In this document: piece after piece, positions 17,419-27,088 of the stretch
Numbering within the stretch: position 1 is the stretch's first letter
Layout of the letters: every line of letters begins with the position of its first letter
Assembly (NCBI RefSeq): GCF_004014855.1
Contig: NZ_CP034930.1
Coordinates: forward strand, 1,550,001-1,614,000
Direction of reading: 5' to 3'
DNA: 64,000 nucleotides
Source: Apibacter raozihei
GTDB lineage: Bacteria; Bacteroidota; Bacteroidia; Flavobacteriales; Weeksellaceae
Notes under the pieces: model-generated
What the model was told of the DNA's origin: nothing
Seen by the model: only the letters and a program-made list of their open reading frames with translations
Database searches by the model: none
Program-made: the position numbers and the translations under genes

Positions 17419-19836
17419 TTAATTATTTCGCAATTCAGCTTTAAACTGTGTGGAGAATTTCTCCAGCAATTTATTAATAACCTTATCAATATCCTTATCT
17501 GTTAATGTTTTATTTTCATCCTGAATGAAGAAATTCAATGCATAAGATTTTTTACCATCAGGTAAATTTTTACCTTCATATACATCAAATAAATTCACAG
17601 ATTTTAGTAGTTTTTTTTCTGTTTCAAATGCAGTTTTATATAAGTCGTGATATTTGATACTTTTATCAACCAAGAGAGCCAAATCTCTTTGTGAACCAGG
17701 GAATTTAGGAATGTCCTGTAATTTGTACTTTCCTTTTCCAGCTATAGCCTGAACCATTTTCTCCCATTCCAACTCAGCATAGAATACCTCAGATTTTATT
17801 CCGAATTCTTTTGCAAGTTTTGAATTAATGATACTTAATTTTCCAATGGAACTTTTTTTGCTGAATAGCTCTAACCCGTCATTAAATAAATTGGACTCTA
17901 GAGGCTTCTCATCAAGATTCAGGCCAAAAGTTTGCAATAGTTGGTTTACCACACCTTTCAAATGATAAAATGTAGAAGTATTGGAATTAGATATCCAGTT
18001 ATTTTCCTGATAATTACCAAATAATGCTAAAGCTAATTTTTTATTTTCATTATATCCACCCGCAGTTTTGAAATAGGTTTTGCCAAATTCAAAAAATTTG
18101 ATTTGTTTTTGATTTCGATTAATATTAAAAGCAATACACTCTAATAAGCCATAAACCAGGGATTGTCTCATAACTGCTAATTCATTGCTCAGCGGATTCA
18201 GTAATTCAACATAATTGCCTTCCGATTCACGTTTTTGAGTTAATGAATTGTTGATAGTTTCATTAAAGCCATTGTATTTTAATTGATTAGCAATTTGATT
18301 TTCCAGAGATTCTTCATCGAAGTGATTTTTACTCTCATAGGCAAATGTGAACTTTTGAGGTATATCAATATGATTGTAACCGTAAATCCTAGCAATTTCT
18401 TCAATAACATCAATTTCACGGGTTACATCAACCCTGTAAGCAGGAATAACCAAATCTAAAGTTTCATTTGTATCGCTTATAATTGTGATTTCAAGAGCTT
18501 TTAAAATTTCCTTTATCTGGTCTCTATGAATTCTTTTTCCTAATATTTGATCTATTTTGTGATATCTTAATACAGCATTTTGCTTTTTAACAGGAGTAGG
18601 ATACTCATCAATTATAGGCCCAACAACCTTACCGTTAGCCAGTTCCTGAAACAATTCACATGCTTTCTTCAAAGCAACTACCGTGTTATTAGGATCTACA
18701 CCTCTTTCAAAACGAAAGGAAGAATCTGTATTGATACCTTCTTTTTTTGCAGTTTTTCTAACAGAAACAGCATCGAAATAGGCACTTTCCAGAAAAATAT
18801 TTTTAGTGTTATTACTAACACCAGAGTCTGCACCCCCATAAATTCCTGCAAGGCACATCGGAGTGTCGTCGGAATCTTTTATAAGTAATTCTGTTCCGTT
18901 CAAAGTTCGCTTTACACCATCAAGAGTGGTGAATATGGTGCCGTCTTTAACCGTTCCAACTTTAATTTTATTACCCCCGATTTTATCTGCATCAAAAGCA
19001 TGTAAAGGCTGGCCGTAGGAATGCAAGATATAATTAGTTATATCTACCACATTATTTATAGAACTTAAGCCGATAACTTTTAAACTATTTTTTAACCAAT
19101 CGGGTGAGGGTTTAATTTCAATATCTTTAATATAAATTCCTGAATATCTAGGACATAAGTCAGGATTCTCTACTTCTACAGAAATAGGATTCTCTGTTTC
19201 TTCATCCAATTTAAAGTTTTCAGTTGTGACGGGATGTAATTCAGATTTAATTTTACGGCTTTTCAATGCAGCATGTAAATCTCTGGCTACTCCGTAATGA
19301 GACATGGCATCTGTTCGGTTCGGAGTCAGTCCTATTTCAATTTCATAATCGGTACCTACATGGTAAACTTCACTTAAGGGAGTTCCTGGTTCAAGGTCAT
19401 GGTTCAGCACAATTATTCCATCGTGACCATTGCCAAGGCCTAATTCATCTTCGGCACATATCATACCGAAAGATTCTTCCCCGCGAATCTTACTTTTTTT
19501 TATCTGAAATTCCTCGCCTTCTTTGGTATATAAAGTCGTGCCTATTGTAGCAACAGGAACTTTTTGTCCGGTTTCTACATTAGGAGCTCCACAAACTATT
19601 TGAACTGGCTCTTGATCGCCCAAATTAACTAATGTAACTTTTAATTTATCCGCATTAGGGTGTTTTTCGCACTTAATTACTTCTCCAACCACAATACCCT
19701 TCAAACTGCCTTTTATAGATTCTATCAGTTCCAGGTTTTCAACTTCCAGTCCTGTATCTGTAAGTACAGATGCGATTTTTTCAACAGATAAATCAGTTTT
19801 TATATAAGTACTAAGCCAATTATATGAAATTTTCAT
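17419..19836 (-). CDS. pheT: Phenylalanyl-tRNA synthetase beta subunit
   Basis: PheT forms the alpha2-beta2 enzyme that charges tRNA(Phe) and also edits tyrosine errors. The 805-residue protein shows the full bacterial order: N-terminal 'MKISYNWLSTYIKTDL', tRNA-binding OB domain (about 40-150, VVGEVIKCEKHPNADKLKV), B3/B4 editing domain (about 205-390), B5 (about 410-480), the catalytic-like core, and the C-terminal anticodon-binding FDX-ACB domain (from about 710, PKFPGSQRDLALLVD). The alpha subunit gene pheS is not next to it. It starts an operon with the DUF2520 gene (8 bases later) and kdsC. Confidence 0.97.
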   Translation of the reverse strand: MKISYNWLSTYIKTDLSVEKIASVLTDTGLEVENLELIESIKGSLKGIVVGEVIKCEKHPNADKLKVTLVNLGDQEPVQIVCGAPNVETGQKVPVATIGTTLYTKEGEEFQIKKSKIRGEESFGMICAEDELGLGNGHDGIIVLNHDLEPGTPLSEVYHVGTDYEIEIGLTPNRTDAMSHYGVARDLHAALKSRKIKSELHPVTTENFKLDEETENPISVEVENPDLCPRYSGIYIKDIEIKPSPDWLKNSLKVIGLSSINNVVDITNYILHSYGQPLHAFDADKIGGNKIKVGTVKDGTIFTTLDGVKRTLNGTELLIKDSDDTPMCLAGIYGGADSGVSNNTKNIFLESAYFDAVSVRKTAKKEGINTDSSFRFERGVDPNNTVVALKKACELFQELANGKVVGPIIDEYPTPVKKQNAVLRYHKIDQILGKRIHRDQIKEILKALEITIISDTNETLDLVIPAYRVDVTREIDVIEEIARIYGYNHIDIPQKFTFAYESKNHFDEESLENQIANQLKYNGFNETINNSLTQKRESEGNYVELLNPLSNELAVMRQSLVYGLLECIAFNINRNQKQIKFFEFGKTYFKTAGGYNENKKLALALFGNYQENNWISNSNTSTFYHLKGVVNQLLQTFGLNLDEKPLESNLFNDGLELFSKKSSIGKLSIINSKLAKEFGIKSEVFYAELEWEKMVQAIAGKGKYKLQDIPKFPGSQRDLALLVDKSIKYHDLYKTAFETEKKLLKSVNLFDVYEGKNLPDGKKSYALNFFIQDENKTLTDKDIDKVINKLLEKFSTQFKAELRNN

Positions 19837-19858
19837 TGCTATAAGCTATTTATAATAA

Positions 19859-19892
19859 ACTTTTTATGCAAACTATTGTTTGCATAAAAAGT
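19859..19892 (-). terminator. Terminator after dnaN
   Basis: A perfect 15-base-pair stem, 19859-19873 with 19878-19892 (ACTTTTTATGCAAAC and its complement), with loop TATT. It lies between the end of dnaN and the pheT start, and on the minus strand is followed by TTATTAT. Confidence 0.75.
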
Positions 19893-19922
19893 AAGTGAAT
19901 ATTTTAAAATTTTTGATATTTT

Positions 19923-21038
19923 TTAATTATTAAGCATTACCGGCATTACTAACATCAGTATGTCTTCATTTTCGTCGAGACCTTCCGCAGGTTTAATTAT
20001 TCCGGCACGGTTAGAGGTTGACATTTCCAGAGTCACGTCTTCAGAGGATATGTTATTCAGCATCTCATTTAGAAATTTTGAATTAAATCCAATTTTTAAT
20101 TCCTCTCCATGGTAGTCACATGGAAGACTCATTTCTGCTTTATTAGCAAAATCCAAATCTTCAGCGCTTAGCTTTAAAAGATTACCATTTAAAGATAAAC
20201 GAACCTGTGATGTAGATTTGTTAGAGAAAAGAGCAGCTCTTTTTAGTGAACCTAGGAAAAGTTGTCTATTAATAGTTAAGACATTAGGGTTTTCTTTAGG
20301 TATTACCGCATCATAATTGGGATATTTTCCATCAATCAGTCTGCAAACCCATTGGGTCTGATTGTGTGTAAATCGGGCATTAGTTTCATTAAAATCTACA
20401 GTAACGTCATCTTCATGAGCAATTAATGCGTTTTTTAATAAATTTAGCGGTTTTTTAGGCATGATAAATTCCACAGCTTCCTCAACAGAAATATCTTTTC
20501 TCGTATATTTAACAAGTCTATGAGCATCAGTAGCAACAAAACGGCATTCGGAATCAGTAAACTGGAAAAGAACTCCGGTCATTACCGGGCGCATAGCATC
20601 GTTACCGGTAGAAAATATTGTATTAGCAATGGCTTCTCCTAATACAGAAGCTTTTATTGTTATTGATTTATCTGTATCGAGTTCCGGTATGGTCGGATAT
20701 TGCTCAACATCGTCAAGGGCTATAAAATAATTATCTTTTTCGTCAACAATTTCTAACTGATTACCTTCTTGTGAAAAAGATAAGGGTTGTTCTGAGAAGG
20801 TTTTAACTGTGTCAGTTAATAGTTTTGAAGGAACAGCTATTTTGCCTGTATCGTTACTTTGAACATCAATACTGGTTTTCATAGTTGTTTCTCCGTCGGA
20901 ACCATAAATGGTTAATTTTCCGGAATCCAAATCAAATAAAAAATTTTCTAACACTGGTAAAGAAGAATTTCCTCCTGTAACCCCACTTATTAGCTGTAAA
21001 GCCTTTAATAATTCTCCGCTTGAAACTATGAATTTCAT
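19923..21038 (-). CDS. dnaN: DNA polymerase III beta sliding clamp
   Basis: DnaN forms the ring that tethers the replicative polymerase to DNA. The 371-residue protein opens with MKFIVSSGELLKALQLISGVTGGNSSLPVLENFLF and ends with the conserved 'LMLVMPVMLNN' tail; the three repeated clamp domains fit the length. Unlike in many bacteria it is not next to dnaA or recF here, and it is expressed from its own promoter (see 21061-21089) and closed by a strong hairpin, so it is a single-gene unit. Confidence 0.97.
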   Translation of the reverse strand: MKFIVSSGELLKALQLISGVTGGNSSLPVLENFLFDLDSGKLTIYGSDGETTMKTSIDVQSNDTGKIAVPSKLLTDTVKTFSEQPLSFSQEGNQLEIVDEKDNYFIALDDVEQYPTIPELDTDKSITIKASVLGEAIANTIFSTGNDAMRPVMTGVLFQFTDSECRFVATDAHRLVKYTRKDISVEEAVEFIMPKKPLNLLKNALIAHEDDVTVDFNETNARFTHNQTQWVCRLIDGKYPNYDAVIPKENPNVLTINRQLFLGSLKRAALFSNKSTSQVRLSLNGNLLKLSAEDLDFANKAEMSLPCDYHGEELKIGFNSKFLNEMLNNISSEDVTLEMSTSNRAGIIKPAEGLDENEDILMLVMPVMLNN

Positions 21039-21060
21039 ATATGATTTTTTTCTTAGTCTA

Positions 21061-21089
21061 CAAAATTAGTTTTTTTCATTCTAATTCAA
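21061..21089 (-). promoter_or_regulatory. dnaN promoter
   Basis: On the minus strand, TTG (21089-21087), then 18 bases, then TAATTTTG (21068-21061), a good match to the Bacteroidota consensus TTG-N19-TAnnTTTG. Transcription would begin about 15 bases before the dnaN ATG. Confidence 0.6.
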
Positions 21090-21309
21090 AGCCTTTTTTA
21101 TATTTTATTTCTCTTTGCTTAACTTTTGATGAAATATTCAGTAAATATATTTTTTAAAAATAAGCAAATAGATTAAATTTTATTTAAAATGGTATAAGTA
21201 ATTGTAATTTATTTTTAGAGTTCAGGATCTCTGAGCATGTATTAAAAGATTTAAAAATAGTTAAATTTATTACGTATATTTAAGTTAATATTTTTATTTA
21301 TGTATTCAA

Positions 21310-22368
21310 ATGAAAGAGCCCAAAAAAGATGTAAAGATAGAATTTCGTAAGCCTATATATCCTATATCGGAAGAGTTGATGGCGTATCTGGAAAAATACA
21401 ACAGGACTACAGTATCTCCTTTGTTATATGATGATTTATTGCGTTTTTGTGATTATACTTCGGTTGAGGATAAAGAAGGAAATGATACTTTGTGGTTGAG
21501 CGTTTACTACACTGAATGGGAACATTCGGAAATTGAAAATAGTCTTAACAGGATATACACTTTATTACATTCTGATGGAGATAAAGAATCTTTGCCATAT
21601 TTAAAAGTAGATTCCATTGAGTTTTGCACTTTTGGGAATTCAAAACCATTTCGTGTAAGGGTTCGTAATGTTTTAAATGATAATTATACTAATTTTTATG
21701 TTAAAAAAGCTGATGCATCGCGTATATACGGCCTCGAGCTGGAAGACATGCTGTCTCCGCACAGAGTCAATTATATGGTATACCAGGATACATTGATTGA
21801 AGAACATATTTTAGGAATTCCGGGTGATATATTTATAAAAAAACATTTACCTAAATGTTCGGATTTGGAAAAATCTCAGATAGCCAAAGAATTTGTCAAG
21901 TTTAATGAAAGATGTATGGTGGGGCTTCTGGGAGATATGAGATCTTATAATTATGTGGTAGTAGTTACTCATGATTACGATCAGATTGTTTATAGAATAA
22001 GGGCTATAGATTTTGATCAACAATGCTATGAAGGTAATCTGAAAATATACTTACCTCAATATTTTAAGGAAAATAATGAAATGGTTAGATTAGTAGATGA
22101 AAAATTAAAGCCAAATTCTGTTGAACAATATAGAAAAGAAGTCAGATCTTTAATTGCAAGGCGAATTATGAACAGTTATAAAAGGTATCAGGATTTAATA
22201 AAAATAATGAAAGAGGATGAAATAGCTCCTTTGGCTAATGTTGTTCAATTACGAACTCATTTACAGAAGCTTACGTATAGTTTTCATTTTAAGCACTGTA
22301 AAAATATGGGAGAAATTGTTGATACTGGTATTGAATTCGTTGTGAAAAATTATAGGAAACCTATTTAA
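21310..22368 (+). CDS. Unrecognised protein with kinase-like motifs
   Basis: The 352-residue protein has no signal peptide or membrane segment. Reading it as a kinase fold gives a coherent order: a strand ending FYVK132K (possible ATP-anchoring lysine), a helix and hinge region 'MVYQDTLIEEHILGIPGDIF' with E164/E165, a catalytic-loop-like LLGD209MRSYN214YVVV, and a metal-binding strand RAID234FD236, as in aminoglycoside phosphotransferase, HipA or choline kinase families (D-x4-N then IDF/D). Spacing between the last two motifs (20 residues) is normal for that fold. I do not recognise a named family. It stands alone between dnaN (divergent) and a shared terminator at 22403-22436. Confidence 0.7.
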   Translation: MKEPKKDVKIEFRKPIYPISEELMAYLEKYNRTTVSPLLYDDLLRFCDYTSVEDKEGNDTLWLSVYYTEWEHSEIENSLNRIYTLLHSDGDKESLPYLKVDSIEFCTFGNSKPFRVRVRNVLNDNYTNFYVKKADASRIYGLELEDMLSPHRVNYMVYQDTLIEEHILGIPGDIFIKKHLPKCSDLEKSQIAKEFVKFNERCMVGLLGDMRSYNYVVVVTHDYDQIVYRIRAIDFDQQCYEGNLKIYLPQYFKENNEMVRLVDEKLKPNSVEQYRKEVRSLIARRIMNSYKRYQDLIKIMKEDEIAPLANVVQLRTHLQKLTYSFHFKHCKNMGEIVDTGIEFVVKNYRKPI

Positions 22369-22402
22369 CTTTTTTAATAGAAGAGATATTTACGAAAAGA
22401 TA

Positions 22403-22436
22403 AAATCTTTGGCAAAATATCTTTTGCCAAAGATTT
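22403..22436. terminator. Bidirectional terminator
   Basis: A perfect 15-base-pair stem, 22403-22417 with 22422-22436 (AAATCTTTGGCAAAA and its complement), loop TATC, between two convergent genes. It can serve both. Confidence 0.75.
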
Positions 22437-22470
22437 AAAATAATTAATTAGTTGTCTTTAATCAGGAATA

Positions 22471-25400
22471 TTATTTATATTCTGTAGGCGGAGCACCGAA
22501 CTGTTTTTTAAAACTGGAGGAGAAATGAGAAAGAGTTTTAAATCCCGTTAAATTAGCAATTTCAGAAATATTGTATTTGCCTTCTTTAAGATATTCAGCT
22601 GCACGATTTAATTTATATGCTTTAAAAAAATTATTAGGAGCAATACCGGTTAAACCTTTGACTTTATAAAAGAATTTAACACGGCTCATGCCTAGTAGCT
22701 TCGCTATTTGTTCAATATTTAATTCAGAATTAGATAATTCTTTATCCATTAATTGATATAAATTATCCAGGAATGCGCGGTCCAGAACGGAAATAGAATC
22801 CATATCAAGTTCTTTTTTTAGTGTTATATTATTCATGGGGTGACGAATATAATTTCTGTTGTTAATTAGTGATCTGATTACAGATAGTAAATATAAGGGA
22901 TTAAATGGTTTAGTTATATACGCATTTGCTCCTAAATTTAAACCGTAAATCTGATTTTCTATTAACGTTTTAACACTTAATAAAATTATAGGAATATGTT
23001 GATAAGATTCATTTGCTTTAAGTTTTTCAATAAATTTATAACCATCTGATTCAGGTAATAATACATCGCAGATGATAAGGTCCGGTTTATTTTCAGGTAA
23101 TAATTTACTGGCTTCGTCCGTACTGTTTTTTAAAATTACCGTATAATATATTGAAAGTATTGTGTATAAATAATGAGTAAGGTCTTTATCATTGTCGATG
23201 ATAAGAATAGTTATATTTTTATGTGATTTATCATCAACTTCCAGCTCTTCATCTTCATTATTTAGATTATTTAATTCTTCATGATTTATTCCTTGATTTT
23301 CTGCTATAAATGCTAAATTTTCTTTATAATAAGGAAACGCTACAGATAGTATGCTTCCAAATTTTTCTTTATTTTCAGCTTTAATAAACCCATTGTGCAA
23401 TTCAATTAATTTTTTTGCGTAGTACAAGCCAATTCCTGTTCCGGTATTTTTGATATTGTAAAAAGAATTGTCTATCTTAAAATTGCGTTTAAATATGTCT
23501 TCAAGCATATTTTCAGGAATTCCGGGACCGGAATCACCAACACTTATTCTGAGATATTCAGGATAAATATAATCGTTATTATTCGGGAATATTTCCTGAA
23601 CTATATTTTTCGTAATAATCTCCAGCGTAATTTCAATTTTTCCACGATCGGGTGTGAATTTAAAAGCATTAGATAAAATGTTTTCCAATATTCTTTCAAA
23701 TTTTTCTTTATCTATTGAAATAATTATCGGGATAGAAAAGCCTATAGTGGTAATAGTTATTTCTCTTTTTTGAGCACTCACCATGTATATACTTAGTATA
23801 TCGTTTATGAGTTCAACAATATTTTCATTCCATTTAACTAATTTAAGTTCATTCTCTTCAAGTTTATTAAAGTCATGGATTTGTCCGGTTAACCGGAACA
23901 TACGCTGTATACTTGTTTTTATCAGCGTCAAAAGCTCTTTTCTATTCTCTTGAGGAAGATTATTTTCAGATAATATAGTTACAGGTCCAGACATCATCGT
24001 CAAAGGAGTGCGAAGTTCTTTAGCCATATTAGAAAAGAATTTCATATTCATCTTATTTATATGTCTTTCATATTCTTTTTCTTTATGCGCAGTTATTACT
24101 TCATTTTTGCTTGAACGGGCATCATGAAAAAGATAATTAAATATAAACAGGAGTATGATAATCAGTGATAAATATAAAAAAATCATAGGCCATTTAAGCC
24201 AAATCACTTTTTCCATTGTTATTGGTAGTGAAGCTTCTGTTTCAGTATGAATATTTTCAGTATCTGCTATCTTTATTTTGAAAATATAGGAACCTGAGGG
24301 TAAATGTGGATAACTGGCTATTCTTTTGTATTTGGAGTCTATCCAATCTTTGTCATAACCTTCCATTTTATAATAATATCTTACTTTATGAGATTCATTA
24401 AAGTCCAAGCCAGCAAAAGTAATTTCTATATCCTGATTGGGTTTTAGGTCTATTTTTGGAGAGAATAAAAGGTTTTTTTGTAAGACTCCTGAGGAGGATA
24501 CTTCTTCAATCTCGTTGTTTATAATAAGATTTTCAAAATATAGCGGTATCTTTTTCTTATTATTCGGTTTTGTAAGATTAAATATGGTAAGGCCATGGGT
24601 TCCACCGAAAAACAATATACTGTTGGACAAAGATGATGCAGCCTGACGGTTAAATTGATTTCCGCCAATACCGTCGTAAGAAAAATAGGAAACAGCTGAT
24701 TGTTTGTTTTTGTAAATTTTATTTAATCCATAGCTGGTTCCAACCCAAATATTTCCATAGATATCTTCCTCAATACTATTAACCTCTTCACTGGAGAGTA
24801 AATTATTGTAAGATTGTACTTTTTTGGTTCTCATAGAATAAGAAAACAAGCCTTGGTTTAATGTTCCGAGCCATATAGTTTGATTAGAATCTTCAAAAAT
24901 GCATGAAGGCATAAATGCCGGTGTTTTTAAACCCTGAACCGATACTTCAAAACTTCGTACGTTCCAGGTGTCCGTATCAATTATTTTGAATTCCTGGTTG
25001 AAAGAACTTATAACCAAATTTCCTGTGCTTAAAACTAGTATGTCTTGAATATAGGTATACTGTTTTGTGTAAAGCTTAATTTTAGAAAACTCGTGTTCCG
25101 ATTTTTTAAGCGCATATATGTATTCTGAATAACCTCCAACCCATAGAGTTCCAAATTTGTCTTCAGCAATACTTTGCAATGTCATAGGAAATGAAAAAGT
25201 TTCAATTATATTTAATTGATTGTTGTCATAATTACACTTATATAGCTTATTACTAATAAGTAACCATATATGGTTTTCAGAATCTGCATATATTTTGCTG
25301 ATAGCATCTTGTAGTTGATCTTTTCTAAATGTTTTTTTAAGATCTATCTGATTTATTTTTTCATTTACTGGATTATAAATTATTATTTCGTAATTGAATG

Positions 25401-26517
25401 AAGTGCTTATCCATAAATTCTGTTTTTTATCGGTAGTAATAGCTGTAACTGATTTATTATTTATGAGTGATTTTAGTTTAGTATTGATGTTTAGTTGTTG
25501 TTTGTTTTTGTAATTAATTGTGTATCCTTGATCTAAAACAGATACCCATAGGTTTTGGTTGGAATCTATAAAAGAAGTGTTTACAGGAGCTTCAGGAGCG
25601 GTTAGAGGAAATTCTTTGTCATCCGTTCCTGTTATTAAATTTGATAAAGTATTATAAATGAATGTTTCTTCTGTTTTGGTTCCTATAATTAATGAATTTG
25701 AATTGTATGCTAGTATAGAGTTAACTATGGAATGTGATGGGATATTAATTCTTTTAACAAGAGTAGGTTCGGTATTGTTTATATCAATGGAGTAAATCGA
25801 ATTATCCATACTTAAAAACAATTCGTTGCTATTATTTAAAAAACAGGAATAATTTGAAGCTTTATATTTCGATAAGTCAATATAATGAATCTGTTTGAGA
25901 TCAGATAAATTATAGCATTTTATATAAGAAGCGGAAATAAGCCATAAACGATTATGTTTGTCCATAACGCATGTGGTATAAAAAACATCCGAATCAAATT
26001 CTAGTACTTTTTTAAATTCTTTTTTTCGGGGAACATATTCGTACAAACTGGTGTACATACTTGCAAATATACGTCCATCCTCACTTTCAAGTATTTGTTT
26101 AGTATTTTTTTCAGGACCGTCAATTTTAATTCTATGAAAACTATCCATTTTAAAATCATACAAAGCTATCCCATTTGATGTTCCAATCCATAGTTGGTCT
26201 TTTGTGTCATTAAATAGTGATTTTATAATATTACTGTTTAAAGTGGTTGAGTCGCCGGAAATACTGAAATATTGATGGTAATCGTAACTGTTGTAGCGAT
26301 TTAATCCTCGTGAAGTCCCAATCCATATATATCCGAATTTATCTTCTTCAAAGCAATTAATATGTTGGTTTGATAATTCTTCGGATATACCACTTTTATT
26401 TTTAAGATCTGAGATAATATTCAGGTCGTTTTTTTTGCCGCAGCTCAAAATTATGAAAAGTAAAAAAGACATAAGTATTCCTATGCAATTATGCTTTTTT
26501 TGCTTATTAAATATCAT
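22471..26517 (-). CDS. Hybrid two-component sensor-regulator (HTCS) lacking the phospho-accepting histidine
   Basis: The 1348-residue protein has the layout of Bacteroidota hybrid two-component systems: an N-terminal hydrophobic leader with a lipobox-like ILSC near residue 26, a two-propeller sensor of repeated 'IWIGTSRGLNRY' blades (about 40-680), a Y_Y_Y domain (about 690-765), a membrane helix (about 770-795), a HisKA helix, an ATPase domain (N box NILSNAFKFTPD, G boxes GDSGPGIP and GTGIGLYYA), a receiver domain with D1151, and an AraC-type DNA-binding domain from about 1250. In the HisKA motif the expected histidine is K833 (NMAKELRTPL). Such regulators normally switch on neighbouring glycan-use or secretion genes; here the divergent secreted-protein block is the obvious target. 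Confidence 0.9.
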   Translation of the reverse strand: MIFNKQKKHNCIGILMSFLLFIILSCGKKNDLNIISDLKNKSGISEELSNQHINCFEEDKFGYIWIGTSRGLNRYNSYDYHQYFSISGDSTTLNSNIIKSLFNDTKDQLWIGTSNGIALYDFKMDSFHRIKIDGPEKNTKQILESEDGRIFASMYTSLYEYVPRKKEFKKVLEFDSDVFYTTCVMDKHNRLWLISASYIKCYNLSDLKQIHYIDLSKYKASNYSCFLNNSNELFLSMDNSIYSIDINNTEPTLVKRINIPSHSIVNSILAYNSNSLIIGTKTEETFIYNTLSNLITGTDDKEFPLTAPEAPVNTSFIDSNQNLWVSVLDQGYTINYKNKQQLNINTKLKSLINNKSVTAITTDKKQNLWISTSFNYEIIIYNPVNEKINQIDLKKTFRKDQLQDAISKIYADSENHIWLLISNKLYKCNYDNNQLNIIETFSFPMTLQSIAEDKFGTLWVGGYSEYIYALKKSEHEFSKIKLYTKQYTYIQDILVLSTGNLVISSFNQEFKIIDTDTWNVRSFEVSVQGLKTPAFMPSCIFEDSNQTIWLGTLNQGLFSYSMRTKKVQSYNNLLSSEEVNSIEEDIYGNIWVGTSYGLNKIYKNKQSAVSYFSYDGIGGNQFNRQAASSLSNSILFFGGTHGLTIFNLTKPNNKKKIPLYFENLIINNEIEEVSSSGVLQKNLLFSPKIDLKPNQDIEITFAGLDFNESHKVRYYYKMEGYDKDWIDSKYKRIASYPHLPSGSYIFKIKIADTENIHTETEASLPITMEKVIWLKWPMIFLYLSLIIILLFIFNYLFHDARSSKNEVITAHKEKEYERHINKMNMKFFSNMAKELRTPLTMMSGPVTILSENNLPQENRKELLTLIKTSIQRMFRLTGQIHDFNKLEENELKLVKWNENIVELINDILSIYMVSAQKREITITTIGFSIPIIISIDKEKFERILENILSNAFKFTPDRGKIEITLEIITKNIVQEIFPNNNDYIYPEYLRISVGDSGPGIPENMLEDIFKRNFKIDNSFYNIKNTGTGIGLYYAKKLIELHNGFIKAENKEKFGSILSVAFPYYKENLAFIAENQGINHEELNNLNNEDEELEVDDKSHKNITILIIDNDKDLTHYLYTILSIYYTVILKNSTDEASKLLPENKPDLIICDVLLPESDGYKFIEKLKANESYQHIPIILLSVKTLIENQIYGLNLGANAYITKPFNPLYLLSVIRSLINNRNYIRHPMNNITLKKELDMDSISVLDRAFLDNLYQLMDKELSNSELNIEQIAKLLGMSRVKFFYKVKGLTGIAPNNFFKAYKLNRAAEYLKEGKYNISEIANLTGFKTLSHFSSSFKKQFGAPPTEYK

Positions 26518-27088
26518 AAAAATAGATTAAAAGGATTATAAAATAACAGGTGTTGAAACGCAAATCTCAAACATTAATCTGAGAATAAAAATCCATGTGA
26601 ACATTTAGGATAATAATTTAACAAATACGCAACACAATGAGGCTTTTTTGATAAATAAATTTTACATACGAAGAAGTCTCTTAGATATTTTTTCTTCAAA
26701 TTGCGATATAATTATTATTATTTAATCATAAAAAAATTAAACATTATGGAATTTCAAAATAAAAGATCTTTATAAAGTATAAATAGATATATACATTAAT
26801 GCTAATCATCTTGTAAAATTGTATAAATATGTTAGTAATAAAATGATTGTTATTTATAATTAATTTTTATTATTTATATAGGATAATTATTAGAATTATT
26901 AATAATAAAATATTTAATAATATAACTTTTATTGAGTTGTATGTATATTTTACAGTCCAAGAATTTATAATGATTTAAGCAAAAAGATGTATAAAAATGA
27001 AAAATTAAATCTTAAACAGTAAGGAAATTAATAAAGAGTTCATTTATATGAAATATCCTATCAAGCAAATTTGAAATACAAAACAATT
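26518..27088. other. Intergenic region between the hybrid regulator and the secreted-protein block
   Basis: About 570 bases of very AT-rich DNA with no open frame. It must hold the divergent promoters of the regulator and of the secreted-protein genes; a clear TAnnTTTG box for the latter is not seen, which fits an activator-dependent promoter. Confidence 0.55.
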
